Assembly: GCA_965200505.1 (NCBI GenBank)
Contig: OZ241343.1
Location: 992,001-1,056,000, forward strand
DNA: 64,000 nt
DNA from: VXNE01 sp965200505
Lineage (GTDB): Bacteria > Pseudomonadota > Gammaproteobacteria > Pseudomonadales > Azotimanducaceae
Direction: 5' to 3'
In this document: positions 34,976-44,380 of the stretch, piece by piece
Layout of the letters: every line of letters begins with the position of its first letter
How positions within the stretch are numbered: position 1 is the first letter of the stretch
Notes under the pieces: model-generated
Seen by the model: only the letters and a program-made list of their open reading frames with translations
The model's database searches: none
What the model was told of the DNA's origin: nothing
Position numbers and translations under genes: made by a program

Positions 34976-36145
34976 ATGGCGGGACCGTTGCAGGGTTTTC
35001 GGGTGGTGGACCTCACCAGCATGGTCTCCGGCCCCTACGCGACGCAGCTCTTGGCGGACCAAGGCGCGGATGTGGTGAAGGTGGAAGCGCCGAGCGGCGA
35101 CCTGATGCGCGTCGCCGGGCCCGCCCGCGGTGGCGTCAGCGCCGCCTTCCTCACCAACAACCGCGGCAAGCGCTCCATCGTCTTGGACCTCAAGCAGCCG
35201 CCGGCCATGTCGATCTTGCGGACGCTCATCGCCAGCGCGGACGCCTTCGTGCAGAACTTCCGGCCGGGGGCCGCCGAGCGCATGGGCATCGGCGAAGACG
35301 CCGTGCGCGCCATCAAGCCGAACATCGTGTACGCCTCCATCAGCGGTTTCGGCGAGCAAGGCCCCTACACCAGCAAGCGGGTGTACGACCCGGTGATTCA
35401 GGCGCTGTCCGGCGTGATGCACATCCAAGGCGGCCCGGAATCGCCCCGCTACATGCGCACCATCCTGCCGGACAAGCTCACCGCCATGACCGTGGCGCAA
35501 GCCATCACCGCGGCGCTGCTGGCGCGGGAGCGCACCGGCCAAGGCGACCATGTGAAGGTGGCGATGCTCGATGCAACGGTGGCTTGGATGTGGCCGGACG
35601 GCATGATTAACCACACGTTGGTGGGCGCCGGCGCCTCTGCGCCGCTGTCCATGGATGCCTACGATTCCGCATTCGCCACGAAGGACGGCCACATCGTGGC
35701 GTTCGCCGCGTCCGACGACGAATGGCGTGGGCTGACACGCGCCTTGGATCGCCCGGCGCTGGCCGAAGACCCGCGGTTCAAGACGCTGGCGGAGCGCGCC
35801 GCGAACTTCCCCGCGCTGTTCGACTTGATGCACGAAGCGTTCCGCGAACGCACTTCTGCCGAATGGCTCGCCCGGCTGGATGCCGAACAGGTGCCCTGCG
35901 CGGCGGTTCAGTCCGTGGAGGACTTGTTCACCGATCCGCAGATCGCCATCAACGAACTCATCGTGGCCGGGGAGCACCCCGCCGCCGGCGCCACTCGGCA
36001 ACCGCGCGCGGCGGCCCGCTTTGCGAGCCACGCCCTCGGCGAGGGCCGGCCAGCGCCCATGCTCGGCGAGCACACAGAGGAGCTCTTGCGGGAACTCGGC
36101 GTGGAGGATGTCGAGGGGCTGCGGCAGCGTGGCGCGGTGGCCTAG
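34976..36145 (+). CDS. CaiB/BaiF family CoA transferase
   Basis: A 389-residue class III CoA transferase. It has the N-terminal FRVVDLTSMVSGPYATQLLADQGADVVKVE signature (seen in parts as VVDLTSMVSGPYATQLLAD and VVKVEAP), NNRGKRSIVLDLK, and the catalytic-region GFGEQGPYTSKR with a downstream Asp. It moves CoA between carboxylic acids; substrate unknown. AAGGGGGG precedes the ATG. Confidence 0.92.
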   Translation: MAGPLQGFRVVDLTSMVSGPYATQLLADQGADVVKVEAPSGDLMRVAGPARGGVSAAFLTNNRGKRSIVLDLKQPPAMSILRTLIASADAFVQNFRPGAAERMGIGEDAVRAIKPNIVYASISGFGEQGPYTSKRVYDPVIQALSGVMHIQGGPESPRYMRTILPDKLTAMTVAQAITAALLARERTGQGDHVKVAMLDATVAWMWPDGMINHTLVGAGASAPLSMDAYDSAFATKDGHIVAFAASDDEWRGLTRALDRPALAEDPRFKTLAERAANFPALFDLMHEAFRERTSAEWLARLDAEQVPCAAVQSVEDLFTDPQIAINELIVAGEHPAAGATRQPRAAARFASHALGEGRPAPMLGEHTEELLRELGVEDVEGLRQRGAVA

Positions 36146-36167
36146 ATCGGCCCGCGCCTCCCGACGG

Positions 36168-37355
36168 TCACTTGAGCAACTGCACCCAGTGCAGCATCGG
36201 CACGTCCGCGCCGGCGCCCAAGTGCATCTGGCAGCCGATGTTGGCGGTGGCGATGGCCTCCGGCGCGTGTTCCGTGAGGGCGGCCACTTTATCTCGGCGC
36301 AGCGTCTCGGCGAGTTTTGGTTGCAGGATGGAGTAGGTGCCGGCGGAGCCGCAGCAGAGGTGTGCGTCGCGCACCGGGACGAGTTCGTAGCCCGCGTCGG
36401 TGAGCAGCCGTTCCACGCGGCCGCCGAGCCGCTGGCCATGCTGCAGGGAACACGGCGCATGCCAGGCGATGCGCTGGTAGTCGTGCGCCTTCTCGAACTC
36501 GAAGCCGTCAAGGGCTTCCGCCACGTCGCACACTTTGTCTGCGAACGCCTGCGCGGGGGTGGCGTGGGGCTCCGAACCCAACGTCTGGCCATACTCCTTC
36601 AGAGTGACGCCACAACCCGTGGCGGTGGAGACGATGCGCGTCGCCTCATGCCAATCCATCGAATCCAAGTTGGTGCGCATCGCCGCCCGGGCGCCGGCCG
36701 CGTCGCCGAGATGCAGCGCCAAGGCGCCGCAGCAGCCCTCGCCAGCGTCCATCCGCACGGCGACGCCCCGTGCCGCCAAGAGCGCCGCCACATGGTCGTT
36801 GACGGCTGGCGTCATCACGCTTTGCACACAGCCGCGCAGCAGTATCACGGTGGCGTCCTGGGCCGGTGCCAGCGTGGTGCCGGCGGCCCGGCCCGGCGGC
36901 GCGATCAACGACTGCAGCGGTTTCGGCGCGAAAGGACGGAAAGCGCGGCCCAGCCATAGCCAGCGCCGCAACCGGGCCGGGGCGCTGACCACGGCCTTGA
37001 GCCAATGGCGCACGATGCGCGAGATCAGCCCCCGTTTGAGGCCCGTTTCCACGAACTCGCGCCCGATCTCCAACAGTTCGCCGTAGCGCACCCCGGAAGG
37101 GCATGTGGTTTCGCAGGCGCGGCAGGTGAGGCAGCGGTCTAGGTGGCGCTGGGCGACGGCGTTGGGCTCGCCGGTCTCCAACATCCCCTTGATGAGGTAG
37201 ATGCGCCCGCGCGGGCCGTCCAATTCGTCGCCCAGCGCTTGGTAAGTCGGGCAGGTGGCGTTGCAGAAGCCGCAATGCACGCAGGAACGCAGGATGTCGT
37301 TGGCGCGGGCGCCGGCCGGCGTTTCCAGGAAGGCGGCGGGCAGGTCAGTCCGCAT
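36168..37355 (-). CDS. glcF: Glycolate oxidase iron-sulfur subunit
   Basis: The 395-residue electron-transfer subunit of membrane-associated glycolate dehydrogenase. Two 4Fe-4S motifs are visible: CVHCGFCNATCP (Cys25, 28, 31, 35) and CLTCRACETTCP (75, 78, 81, 85). Two CCG domains follow (GEGCCGALA and LCCGSAGTYSI). Its start overlaps glcE by 11 bases, giving the order glcD-glcE-glcF. Confidence 0.95.
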   Translation of the reverse strand: MRTDLPAAFLETPAGARANDILRSCVHCGFCNATCPTYQALGDELDGPRGRIYLIKGMLETGEPNAVAQRHLDRCLTCRACETTCPSGVRYGELLEIGREFVETGLKRGLISRIVRHWLKAVVSAPARLRRWLWLGRAFRPFAPKPLQSLIAPPGRAAGTTLAPAQDATVILLRGCVQSVMTPAVNDHVAALLAARGVAVRMDAGEGCCGALALHLGDAAGARAAMRTNLDSMDWHEATRIVSTATGCGVTLKEYGQTLGSEPHATPAQAFADKVCDVAEALDGFEFEKAHDYQRIAWHAPCSLQHGQRLGGRVERLLTDAGYELVPVRDAHLCCGSAGTYSILQPKLAETLRRDKVAALTEHAPEAIATANIGCQMHLGAGADVPMLHWVQLLK

Positions 37356-38424
37356 CGTCCATCACATGGGGGTTCAGAATGTCGTTGGGGTCGAAGGCGG
37401 CCTTGATGCGTTGCATCGCCTCGCGCACCGACGCCGACCGCGGCGGCCAGCGGCCGGCATGGAACGGCGCGGCGAATCCGCCCAACGCCCGCGCCCGTGC
37501 TTGCACTTGCCCGGCCTCCATGCTCGTTCGCCACCACGCTTGGGCGCCGGCCCATTCCACCAAGGCGTTCGGCTCGTCGAACAGGGTGCCGCGGGGCAGA
37601 GATAGGCGCCACAGCGTCTCGCCGGCGGTCGGTTCCGCCACCGCCGACATGCCGGCTTGGGCGAAGAACGGATGGGCATGGTCGCGCACGGTGTGGAAGA
37701 AGGCGTCGCCTTCGGCCTCAACATCCAGCGGCAACTCGTCACAGGCGCGTCGGACGCTGGCCTCGCTGCCCGCCACGCGCACACGCAACACGCCATCGAC
37801 GTGGCAAGTGGCGGTGGTGGGCAGCGGTTGGCGCAGCAGGTGCTGGCAAGTGCTGGCGGCCGCCTCGGCGGAGCAGCTTGTTGCCAGCGTCGCCACCGCC
37901 TCTGGCTGCGGCTGCACTCGCACCGTCACGTCAAGCAGCAGCCCCAGTGTGCCGAAGGCGCCCACCATCAACCGCGAAACATCGTAGCCGGCCACGTTCT
38001 TCAGCACCTGCCCGCCAAATGCCAGGGGCTCGCCCAAGCCGTTGACGATGCGGGCGCCGAGCACTGCGTCTCGCGTGGCGCCGAGCCAAGGCCGTCCCGG
38101 CCCGGAGAATCCCGCGGCCACGGCCCCGCCGAACGTGCCGCCACCGCCGAAACGTGGCGGGTCGAAGGGCAGCATTTGGCTTTCAGCCGCGAGGGCCGTG
38201 GTGAGCTCGCGCAGCGAAGTGCCGCAGCGGGCGGTGACGACCAGTTCGTCCGGGCGATGCTCCACGATGCCGGCGTGGCTCACGGCGCAAAGCGGCTCGC
38301 CGGGGCCACAGCCGGTGAGATGCGCCTTGCTGTCGCCGCCACGGAGGTAGAGGTGCCGTCGTGCTTCGTTCGCGGCCGCCACCGCCGCCGCCAGCGCCGC
38401 TGAATCGTCGCGCCCGGCAGCCAT
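37345..38424 (-). CDS. glcE: Glycolate oxidase FAD-binding subunit
   Basis: The 359-residue second flavin subunit of glycolate oxidase. An FAD_binding_4 domain is visible with the TARCGTSLRELTTALA, FGGGGTFGGAVAAGFSGP and LKNVAGYDVSRLMVGAFGTLG blocks, and the C-terminus ends FDPNDILNPH as in the family. It starts two bases after the glcD stop and overlaps glcF. Confidence 0.94.
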   Translation of the reverse strand: MAAGRDDSAALAAAVAAANEARRHLYLRGGDSKAHLTGCGPGEPLCAVSHAGIVEHRPDELVVTARCGTSLRELTTALAAESQMLPFDPPRFGGGGTFGGAVAAGFSGPGRPWLGATRDAVLGARIVNGLGEPLAFGGQVLKNVAGYDVSRLMVGAFGTLGLLLDVTVRVQPQPEAVATLATSCSAEAAASTCQHLLRQPLPTTATCHVDGVLRVRVAGSEASVRRACDELPLDVEAEGDAFFHTVRDHAHPFFAQAGMSAVAEPTAGETLWRLSLPRGTLFDEPNALVEWAGAQAWWRTSMEAGQVQARARALGGFAAPFHAGRWPPRSASVREAMQRIKAAFDPNDILNPHVMDDAD

Positions 38425-38426
38425 CG

Positions 38427-39890
38427 TTAGAACCGTTCCAACTCGGGATGCGGCAGTGCCCCGCCATGCACATGCATGCCGCCCAGCTCCGAACAGCGGG
38501 CGAGGGTGGGAATGGCCTTGCCGGGATTCATCAGGCCGGCCGGGTCGAACGCGGCCTTCAGGCGATGGAACTGCTCAAGCTCTTCAGTGCCGAACTGGAC
38601 GCACATCTGATCCAGCTTCTCCACGCCCACGCCGTGTTCGCCGGTGATCGTGCCGCCGGCCGCCACGCAACGCTTGAGGATGTCGCCACCCAGCGCTTCC
38701 GCCTGTTCCGTTTCGCCCGGCTTGCTGGAATCGAACAGGATGAGCGGATGCAGGTTGCCGTCGCCGGCGTGAAAGACGTTGGCCACCGGCAAGTTGTAGC
38801 GCCGCGAGAGGGCGGCGATGTCGTTGAGCACCGCGCCGAGTTCCCGACGCGGGATGGTGCCGTCCATGCAGTAGTAATCCGGCGCAAGCCGCCCCGCCGC
38901 CGGGAAAGCCGCCTTGCGCCCGCGCCAAAAGGCTTCCCGCTCGGCTTCGGAACGGGCCAGGCGCGTCTCCGTGGCACCGGCTTCGGTGAGGATGGCCTGG
39001 ACGCGGGCGGCATCCGCTTCCGCTTCGGCCTCGTCGCCATCCAGTTCGCACAGGAGGATCGCCGCGGCATCCCGCGGATAGCCGGCATGGGCGAAGTCTT
39101 CCGCGGCCTGGATGGCGAGTGCATCCATCATTTCGAGGCCCGCCGGCACGATGCCGCCGCGGATGATGGCGCTCACGGCGTCTCCCGCGCGGCGGATGTC
39201 GTCAAAGGCCGCGAGCAGCACCCGTTTCGCCAGCGGCGCCGGCAGGAGCTTCACCACGGCCTCCGTGACCACGCCGAGCATCCCTTCGGAACCGATCATC
39301 GCGGCCAGCAGGTCGTACCCCGGCGCGTCCAGCGCCTTGCCGCCGAGCACCAGTTCCTCGCCTTCGATGGTCTGCACGGTGAGGCCGAGGACGTTGTGCA
39401 ACGTGAGGCCGTATTTCAGGCAATGCACGCCGCCGGAGTTCTCCGCGATGTTGCCGCCGATGCTGCAGGCGATCTGCGACGAAGGGTCTGGCGCGTAGTA
39501 GAGGCCGTGGGGCGCCACCGCCTCGGTGATCTTCAAGTTGATGACGCCCGGCTGCACCCGCGCCGTGCAAGACGCCACATCCACCTCCAAGATGCGGTTC
39601 ATCTTCGTGAGCGTGAGCAGCACCGCGTCCGCCAATGGCCGGGCGCCCCCGGAGAGGCCCGTGCCGGCGCCCCGCGTCACCACTGGCACGGCATGGCGGC
39701 GGCAGATGGCGAGCACCGCCCGCACCTGCTCCACGGTCTCCGGCAGCGCGACAAGCCACGGCTTCTGCCGCAGCGCGGTGAGGCCGTCCGTCTCGAAGGG
39801 CGTCAGCGCCGCCGGTTCGGTGATGACGCCCTCGGCCGGCAGCGCCTCTTTCAGCAGTTCGATGACTTGCGGGGGGTGCATGGCCGGCAT
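38427..39890 (-). CDS. glcD: Glycolate oxidase, catalytic FAD subunit
   Basis: The 487-residue flavoprotein oxidises glycolate to glyoxylate. It shows VVTRGAGTGLSGGA, YYAPDPSSQIACSIGGN, PDYYCMDGTIPRREL, VANVFHAGDGNLHPLILFD and ends GGALPHPELERF, all very close to bacterial GlcD. The start at 39890 (MPAMHPPQ) or 39881 fits the family; upstream frame is a run-through. First gene of glcDEF, divergent from the dihydroorotase gene. Confidence 0.96.
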   Translation of the reverse strand: MPAMHPPQVIELLKEALPAEGVITEPAALTPFETDGLTALRQKPWLVALPETVEQVRAVLAICRRHAVPVVTRGAGTGLSGGARPLADAVLLTLTKMNRILEVDVASCTARVQPGVINLKITEAVAPHGLYYAPDPSSQIACSIGGNIAENSGGVHCLKYGLTLHNVLGLTVQTIEGEELVLGGKALDAPGYDLLAAMIGSEGMLGVVTEAVVKLLPAPLAKRVLLAAFDDIRRAGDAVSAIIRGGIVPAGLEMMDALAIQAAEDFAHAGYPRDAAAILLCELDGDEAEAEADAARVQAILTEAGATETRLARSEAEREAFWRGRKAAFPAAGRLAPDYYCMDGTIPRRELGAVLNDIAALSRRYNLPVANVFHAGDGNLHPLILFDSSKPGETEQAEALGGDILKRCVAAGGTITGEHGVGVEKLDQMCVQFGTEELEQFHRLKAAFDPAGLMNPGKAIPTLARCSELGGMHVHGGALPHPELERF

Positions 39891-39975
39891 TGTAGGGGCA
39901 TTGTTCGCCGGCCGGCCATGACGCCGGCCACACAGGGCTACACTTGGCGCGGTGGCAACAACAGGCGGGCGGTGC

Positions 39976-41283
39976 GTGAGAACGGTCATCAAGAACGCGA
40001 GGATGGTGAACGAGGGCGCGGTGGCGGAGGGCGACTTGGCCATTCGCGACGGCCGCATCGAGCGCATCGGCGGCGTGATCGACGGCGAAAGGGAAATCGA
40101 TGCCGCCGGCGCGTGGCTGCTGCCGGGCATGATCGACGATCAAGTCCACTTCCGTGAACCGGGTTTCGAGCACAAGGCGGAGATCGCGACCGAATCCCGA
40201 GCGGCGCTGGCCGGTGGCATCACGAGCTACATGGAGATGCCCAATTGCCTGCCGCAGACCATCACGGCCGCCGCCCTGGAAGACAAGCACCGCCGTGCCG
40301 CCGCCAAGTCGTTGGCCAACTATGCCTTCTACTTCGGCGCCACCAACGACAACTTAGAGGCCATCAAGGCAGTTGACCCGGCCCGTGCCTGCGGCGTCAA
40401 GGTGTTCATGGGCGCATCCACCGGCAACATGTTGGTGGACGACGCGGCGACATTGGAAGGCATCTTCGCCTCCACGCCGTTGGTGATCGCCACCCACTGC
40501 GAAGACACGCCGACGATACTGGCCAACGAGGCGCGGGCGCGGGAACGCTACGGCGACGCCATCCCGTTTGCGCTCCACCCGGAGATTCGCTCCGCCGAAG
40601 CGTGCTACAAGTCCTCAAGCCTCGCGGTGGAGTTGGCGCGGCGACACGGCAGCCAACTGCATGTGCTGCATCTCACCACGGCGCGGGAGCTGGCGCTGTT
40701 CGACGCCGGGGACATGGCCGGCAAGCACATCACCGCGGAGGTGTGCGTCCATCACCTGCATTTCGACGACGCGGACTACGCCGCCAAGGGCGCGGACATC
40801 AAATGCAACCCCGCCATCAAGGGCAGCGCGGACCGGCTGGCGCTGCGGGCGGCGGTGGCCGATGGGCGCATCGACATCATCGCCACCGACCACGCGCCCC
40901 ACACCCGCGCCGAAAAGGACCAACTCTATGCCCAGGCACCGGCCGGCCTGCCGCTCGTGCAACACGCGTTGTTGAGTTTGTTCGAGCACCTGCCGGCGGA
41001 ACTCATCGCGCAGAAGACGGCGCACGCCCCGGCGCTGCGGTTTGATGTGCGCGAGCGGGGCTTCCTGCGCGAAGGCTACTGGGCGGACCTCGCCATCATC
41101 GACCCCAACCGAGAAACCGTCGTTGATGCGGAACCGATTTGGTCAAAGTGCGGCTGGACGCCCTTCGCCGGCCTAACCTTCAGCCACCGCGTGACGCACA
41201 CCTTCGTGAATGGGCGGCTCGCTTATGCCGATGGCGCGTTGCAGTCGAACGAGCCCGGGATGGCATTGACGTTTGATCGGTGA
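39976..41283 (+). CDS. pyrC: Dihydroorotase
   Basis: A 435-residue amidohydrolase of the class I dihydroorotase type, closing carbamoyl-aspartate to dihydroorotate in pyrimidine synthesis. It has IDDQVHFREPG (the usual HxH has Gln in first place), GVKVFMGASTGNML (carbamylated Lys region), ATHCEDTPTI, and ATDHAPHTRAEK with the catalytic Asp. The Gln variant occurs, to my knowledge, in a known subgroup, so activity is plausible. GTG starts at 39976 or 39952 are both possible. Confidence 0.88.
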   Translation: MRTVIKNARMVNEGAVAEGDLAIRDGRIERIGGVIDGEREIDAAGAWLLPGMIDDQVHFREPGFEHKAEIATESRAALAGGITSYMEMPNCLPQTITAAALEDKHRRAAAKSLANYAFYFGATNDNLEAIKAVDPARACGVKVFMGASTGNMLVDDAATLEGIFASTPLVIATHCEDTPTILANEARARERYGDAIPFALHPEIRSAEACYKSSSLAVELARRHGSQLHVLHLTTARELALFDAGDMAGKHITAEVCVHHLHFDDADYAAKGADIKCNPAIKGSADRLALRAAVADGRIDIIATDHAPHTRAEKDQLYAQAPAGLPLVQHALLSLFEHLPAELIAQKTAHAPALRFDVRERGFLREGYWADLAIIDPNRETVVDAEPIWSKCGWTPFAGLTFSHRVTHTFVNGRLAYADGALQSNEPGMALTFDR

Positions 41284-41293
41284 GGGTGGGGCG

Positions 41294-41920
41294 TTAGGCC
41301 ATCCGTCGTTCAGACAAATCCAGCGGTGCGGCATCCCGTGCCGGCGCGAGTTCATGGCCTGGGCGTGATGGCTCGCGGAAGGTGATGGCGTCGTAGTAGG
41401 CGTCCAACGGCACGAATACGCCGTGCTCCTCAGCCCACTCCCTCATGTCGCGTTTGCATGAGTGCAGCCACGACAACACTTCAATGCGCCAGCCGCGCCG
41501 ATGCATCCGTTCCAGTGTGCTGTGGAACCCACGGCCCTCAACGTAGCCGGCGCCATCGCCGGTGAGGAGCGCGACGACGCCGGCGTCGCCGTTGTAGGCC
41601 CAACCGTCTTCCAACATCCGCAGTTGCAACCACCGGTCTGGGATGTCTTGTTCACCGCGATCTTGCGAACCGCGATCGAACAAACTCACTTCAACGCCGG
41701 CGCTTTCCGTTCGATTCCAAAGTTGCTGCATCTCCGGCGGCACCGAGCCGGCGGCGACGGCTTTGGTCAACGGTCGGTCGGCGTGGGCGAGCCGCAGCAA
41801 GTGGTCGAAATGGATGCGCACGAGGTAGCGGGCACCGGGTGTGGCATCCCGCTCTTCGGCGATGCGCTGCGCCTCGTGATGGATGTTCGAATTGTCCCAG
41901 TAAACGAAAACGCCACTCAT
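41294..41920 (-). CDS. NYN-domain (PIN-like) protein
   Basis: A 208-residue protein with a NYN fold: VFVYWDNSNIHHEA (Asp9, Asn10, Asn12) and VVALLTGDGAGYVEG, matching the acidic residues of PIN-like RNases, plus a helix-rich end. NYN proteins cut or bind RNA; the target is unknown. It converges with pyrC and lies 20 bases after the acyl-CoA ligase start direction, on the same strand as the ligase. Confidence 0.82.
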   Translation of the reverse strand: MSGVFVYWDNSNIHHEAQRIAEERDATPGARYLVRIHFDHLLRLAHADRPLTKAVAAGSVPPEMQQLWNRTESAGVEVSLFDRGSQDRGEQDIPDRWLQLRMLEDGWAYNGDAGVVALLTGDGAGYVEGRGFHSTLERMHRRGWRIEVLSWLHSCKRDMREWAEEHGVFVPLDAYYDAITFREPSRPGHELAPARDAAPLDLSERRMA

Positions 41921-41940
41921 CGCATCACGACCCGCCCCAT

Positions 41941-43581
41941 TCACCGCAGGCTCGGCAATTGATACCCCTGCTTCTCCAGCCCGGCGCGCACCGTCTTCTT
42001 GTCCATTTTGCCGGTGGAGGTGAGGGGGATGGATTCCACATAGAGCACGTCGTCCGGCAGTTGCCACTTGGCGAAAGCGGTGGCGCAGTGTTCGAGGATG
42101 CGCTCGGTGGGCACTTCGGTGCCCTCGTCCAAGATCACCAGCGCGACCGGGCGTTCCTCCCAACGTGGGTGCGGTTGCGCCACCACACAGGCTTGGGCGA
42201 CGCCGGGGAGCGCCACGATGTGGTTCTCCAAATCCACGGAGGAAATCCACTCGCCGCCGGACTTCACCAAGTCCTTCGAGCGGTCTGAGATGATGACGTA
42301 GCCGTCCGCGTCGATCTTGCCCACGTCGCCGGTGATGAGCCAGTCTTCATGGAAGCGGTCTGGCTGTGGATTCTTGTAGTACTCGGCGCAAATCCACGGC
42401 CCGCGCACGAGGATTTCGCCCACCGCTTCGCCATCGTGGGGCAGGCGATTGAACTCGTCGTCGAAGATGCCGAGTTCCAGCCCCGGCATCACCTGGCCGG
42501 CTTTCGCGACATTGGCGGATTGCTCGTCCGGCGTGAAGTCGATGTGTGCCCGCTGCATTAGGCGCCGTGACAGGGTGGCCAACGGGCTCGTCTCCGTCAT
42601 GCCCCAGCCTTGGATCATCTCGATGCCCAAGGCATCCCAATACCAGCGGATGAGCGATGGCGGCGGCGCCGAACCGCCGCAAGTGAGGCGCGACAGGCAC
42701 GACAGGTCATAGGCTTCGGGGTTCGCCTCGTAGGCGGCCTTCACGCCCTGCCAGATGGTCGGCACACCGGCCGAGATGGTGACTGCCTCATCCGCCATCA
42801 GCCGCAACACCCGCGCCGGATCCATGAAGCGGTGCGGCATCACCTGCTTGCAGCCGAGCATCAGCCCCGCCCACGGCATGCCCCAACCCATCACATGGAA
42901 CATGGGCACGATGCCGCACACCGCGTCGGTTGCGGAAAGGCCCATGGAATCCGTCATGCAAATGGCCATCGTGTGGAGGTATTGCGAGCGATGCTCGTAT
43001 TCCACGCCCTTCGGCCGGCCGGTGGTGCCGCTGGTGTAGCAGAGGCCAAGTGGCGCGGTTTCCGGGATGCTTGGCCATTCGTAGCGCGTGGGCTTGCCGG
43101 CGATGAACGCCTCGTAGTCCACCGTGGGCGCGGCCGCGGTGGTCGCATCCTCAAAGCCCTCCTCCACGGCCACCACGATTCGCTCCACGGAGGGAATGCG
43201 CCCGGCCAAGGGTTCGAGCAGCGGCAGCGTGTCCGCATCGGCGATGATGACCTTATCCTCGGCGTGGTTGATGATGTATTCCAGATCGTGCGCCGAGAGC
43301 CGGATGTTCAGCGTGTGCAGCACCGCGCCCATGCCGGCCACGGCGTGGTACGCCTCCAGATGCCGCGAGCCGTTCCACATGAAGGTGCCCACCCGGTCGC
43401 CGATGTTGACGCCGGCGTCCTTCAGCGCGTGGGCGAGCTGATGTGCGCGGTCTCTGCTTTCGGCGTAGGTCTGGCGGCGTGTGCCGGATGCCGTGGCGGT
43501 GACGATTTCGACGTTGGGCGCCAACTCGGCGCCGCGGTCGATGAGACGCGACATCAAGAGGGGGGTGCGCTGCATGGCCAT
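41941..43581 (-). CDS. Fatty-acid--CoA ligase
   Basis: A 546-residue AMP-forming ligase that activates a fatty or aromatic acid to its CoA thioester. It has the P-loop YTSGTTGRPKG (182-192), GWGMTETSPLAT, the hinge region TGDVGKIDADGYVIISDRSKDLVKSGGEW (in parts) and the C-terminal Lys motif (TSTGKMDKKTVRA). Medium to long chain preference is likely from overall similarity to FadD3/AlkK-type enzymes, but not certain. NYN gene follows on the same strand. Confidence 0.93.
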   Translation of the reverse strand: MAMQRTPLLMSRLIDRGAELAPNVEIVTATASGTRRQTYAESRDRAHQLAHALKDAGVNIGDRVGTFMWNGSRHLEAYHAVAGMGAVLHTLNIRLSAHDLEYIINHAEDKVIIADADTLPLLEPLAGRIPSVERIVVAVEEGFEDATTAAAPTVDYEAFIAGKPTRYEWPSIPETAPLGLCYTSGTTGRPKGVEYEHRSQYLHTMAICMTDSMGLSATDAVCGIVPMFHVMGWGMPWAGLMLGCKQVMPHRFMDPARVLRLMADEAVTISAGVPTIWQGVKAAYEANPEAYDLSCLSRLTCGGSAPPPSLIRWYWDALGIEMIQGWGMTETSPLATLSRRLMQRAHIDFTPDEQSANVAKAGQVMPGLELGIFDDEFNRLPHDGEAVGEILVRGPWICAEYYKNPQPDRFHEDWLITGDVGKIDADGYVIISDRSKDLVKSGGEWISSVDLENHIVALPGVAQACVVAQPHPRWEERPVALVILDEGTEVPTERILEHCATAFAKWQLPDDVLYVESIPLTSTGKMDKKTVRAGLEKQGYQLPSLR

Positions 43582-43705
43582 GAGTCTGGGTGCCTCCGCG
43601 GCGTCGAAACAGGGAAGGTGGCGAGTTTACCCTGTTCGGCGGGGCGGGCCGCCCAGCGCTTGCCTTGGCCAGCGCCGGCGCAGGCCATGAAACGGAGAAA
43701 CGGCG

Positions 43706-44299
43706 ATGAACAGCTTGACCATTCCTGGCCCGGCCGGGCCGTTGCAGGCCATCGTGGCACCGAGCCGAGACGGGCGGTGGGCCGTGCTCTGCCATCCGCA
43801 TCCGTTGTATGGCGGCAGCATGGACGACGCGGTGCTGGACGTGGTGGATGGCGTGTTGGCGGCGCGAGGCTTCGGCCGGCTGCGCTTCAACTTCCGCGGC
43901 GTCGGCTCAAGCGCCGGGCAGTTCGACGATGGCGTCGGCGAAACCGAGGATCTGCTGGCCGTGTGCGCGTGGCTCGCCGCGGAGCATGAACCGGCTCGGT
44001 TGTGGCTCGCCGGCTATTCGTTCGGCGCCGCCGTCGCGTGGCGCAGCCATGCACGGCTCGACGTCGAGCGGCTCATCTTGGTGGCGCCGCCGACCGCGAT
44101 GCTGCGCCTTGAAGACGCGGCACAGCCGACCACGCCGACCATCGTGATGGCGGGCGATGCCGACACTTTCTGTACTTTGGAGGCATTCGAGGGCCACGGT
44201 GCCGGCTTTGACGTGCGCACCATCGCCGGCGCCGACCACTTCTTCGCCGGCAAGTGGGACGAGCTGGCAGCGGCCCTCGCGCAAGCCATCGGGGAATAG
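43706..44299 (+). CDS. Alpha/beta hydrolase (COG2945-like)
   Basis: A 197-residue hydrolase with LCHPHPLYGGSMDD, FNFRGVGSSAG and the nucleophile elbow LAGYSFGAAVA; the late His is in AGADHFFAGK. Similar small hydrolases act on esters, but no substrate is known. It reads away from the acyl-CoA ligase and is followed by the SDR gene after 81 bases. Confidence 0.85.
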   Translation: MNSLTIPGPAGPLQAIVAPSRDGRWAVLCHPHPLYGGSMDDAVLDVVDGVLAARGFGRLRFNFRGVGSSAGQFDDGVGETEDLLAVCAWLAAEHEPARLWLAGYSFGAAVAWRSHARLDVERLILVAPPTAMLRLEDAAQPTTPTIVMAGDADTFCTLEAFEGHGAGFDVRTIAGADHFFAGKWDELAAALAQAIGE

Positions 44300-44380
44300 A
44301 GGGAGTCCCACCGCATCGCGCTTGCCATCGCCACCGCGGTGATACCATCAAGCGCCAACCATGACGCGAAGGGCAGGAAC

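Noticed and set aside
38361..40157. Plus-strand open frame of about 600 codons over glcE/glcD
   Set aside because: Antisense shadow of well-identified genes with low-complexity composition.
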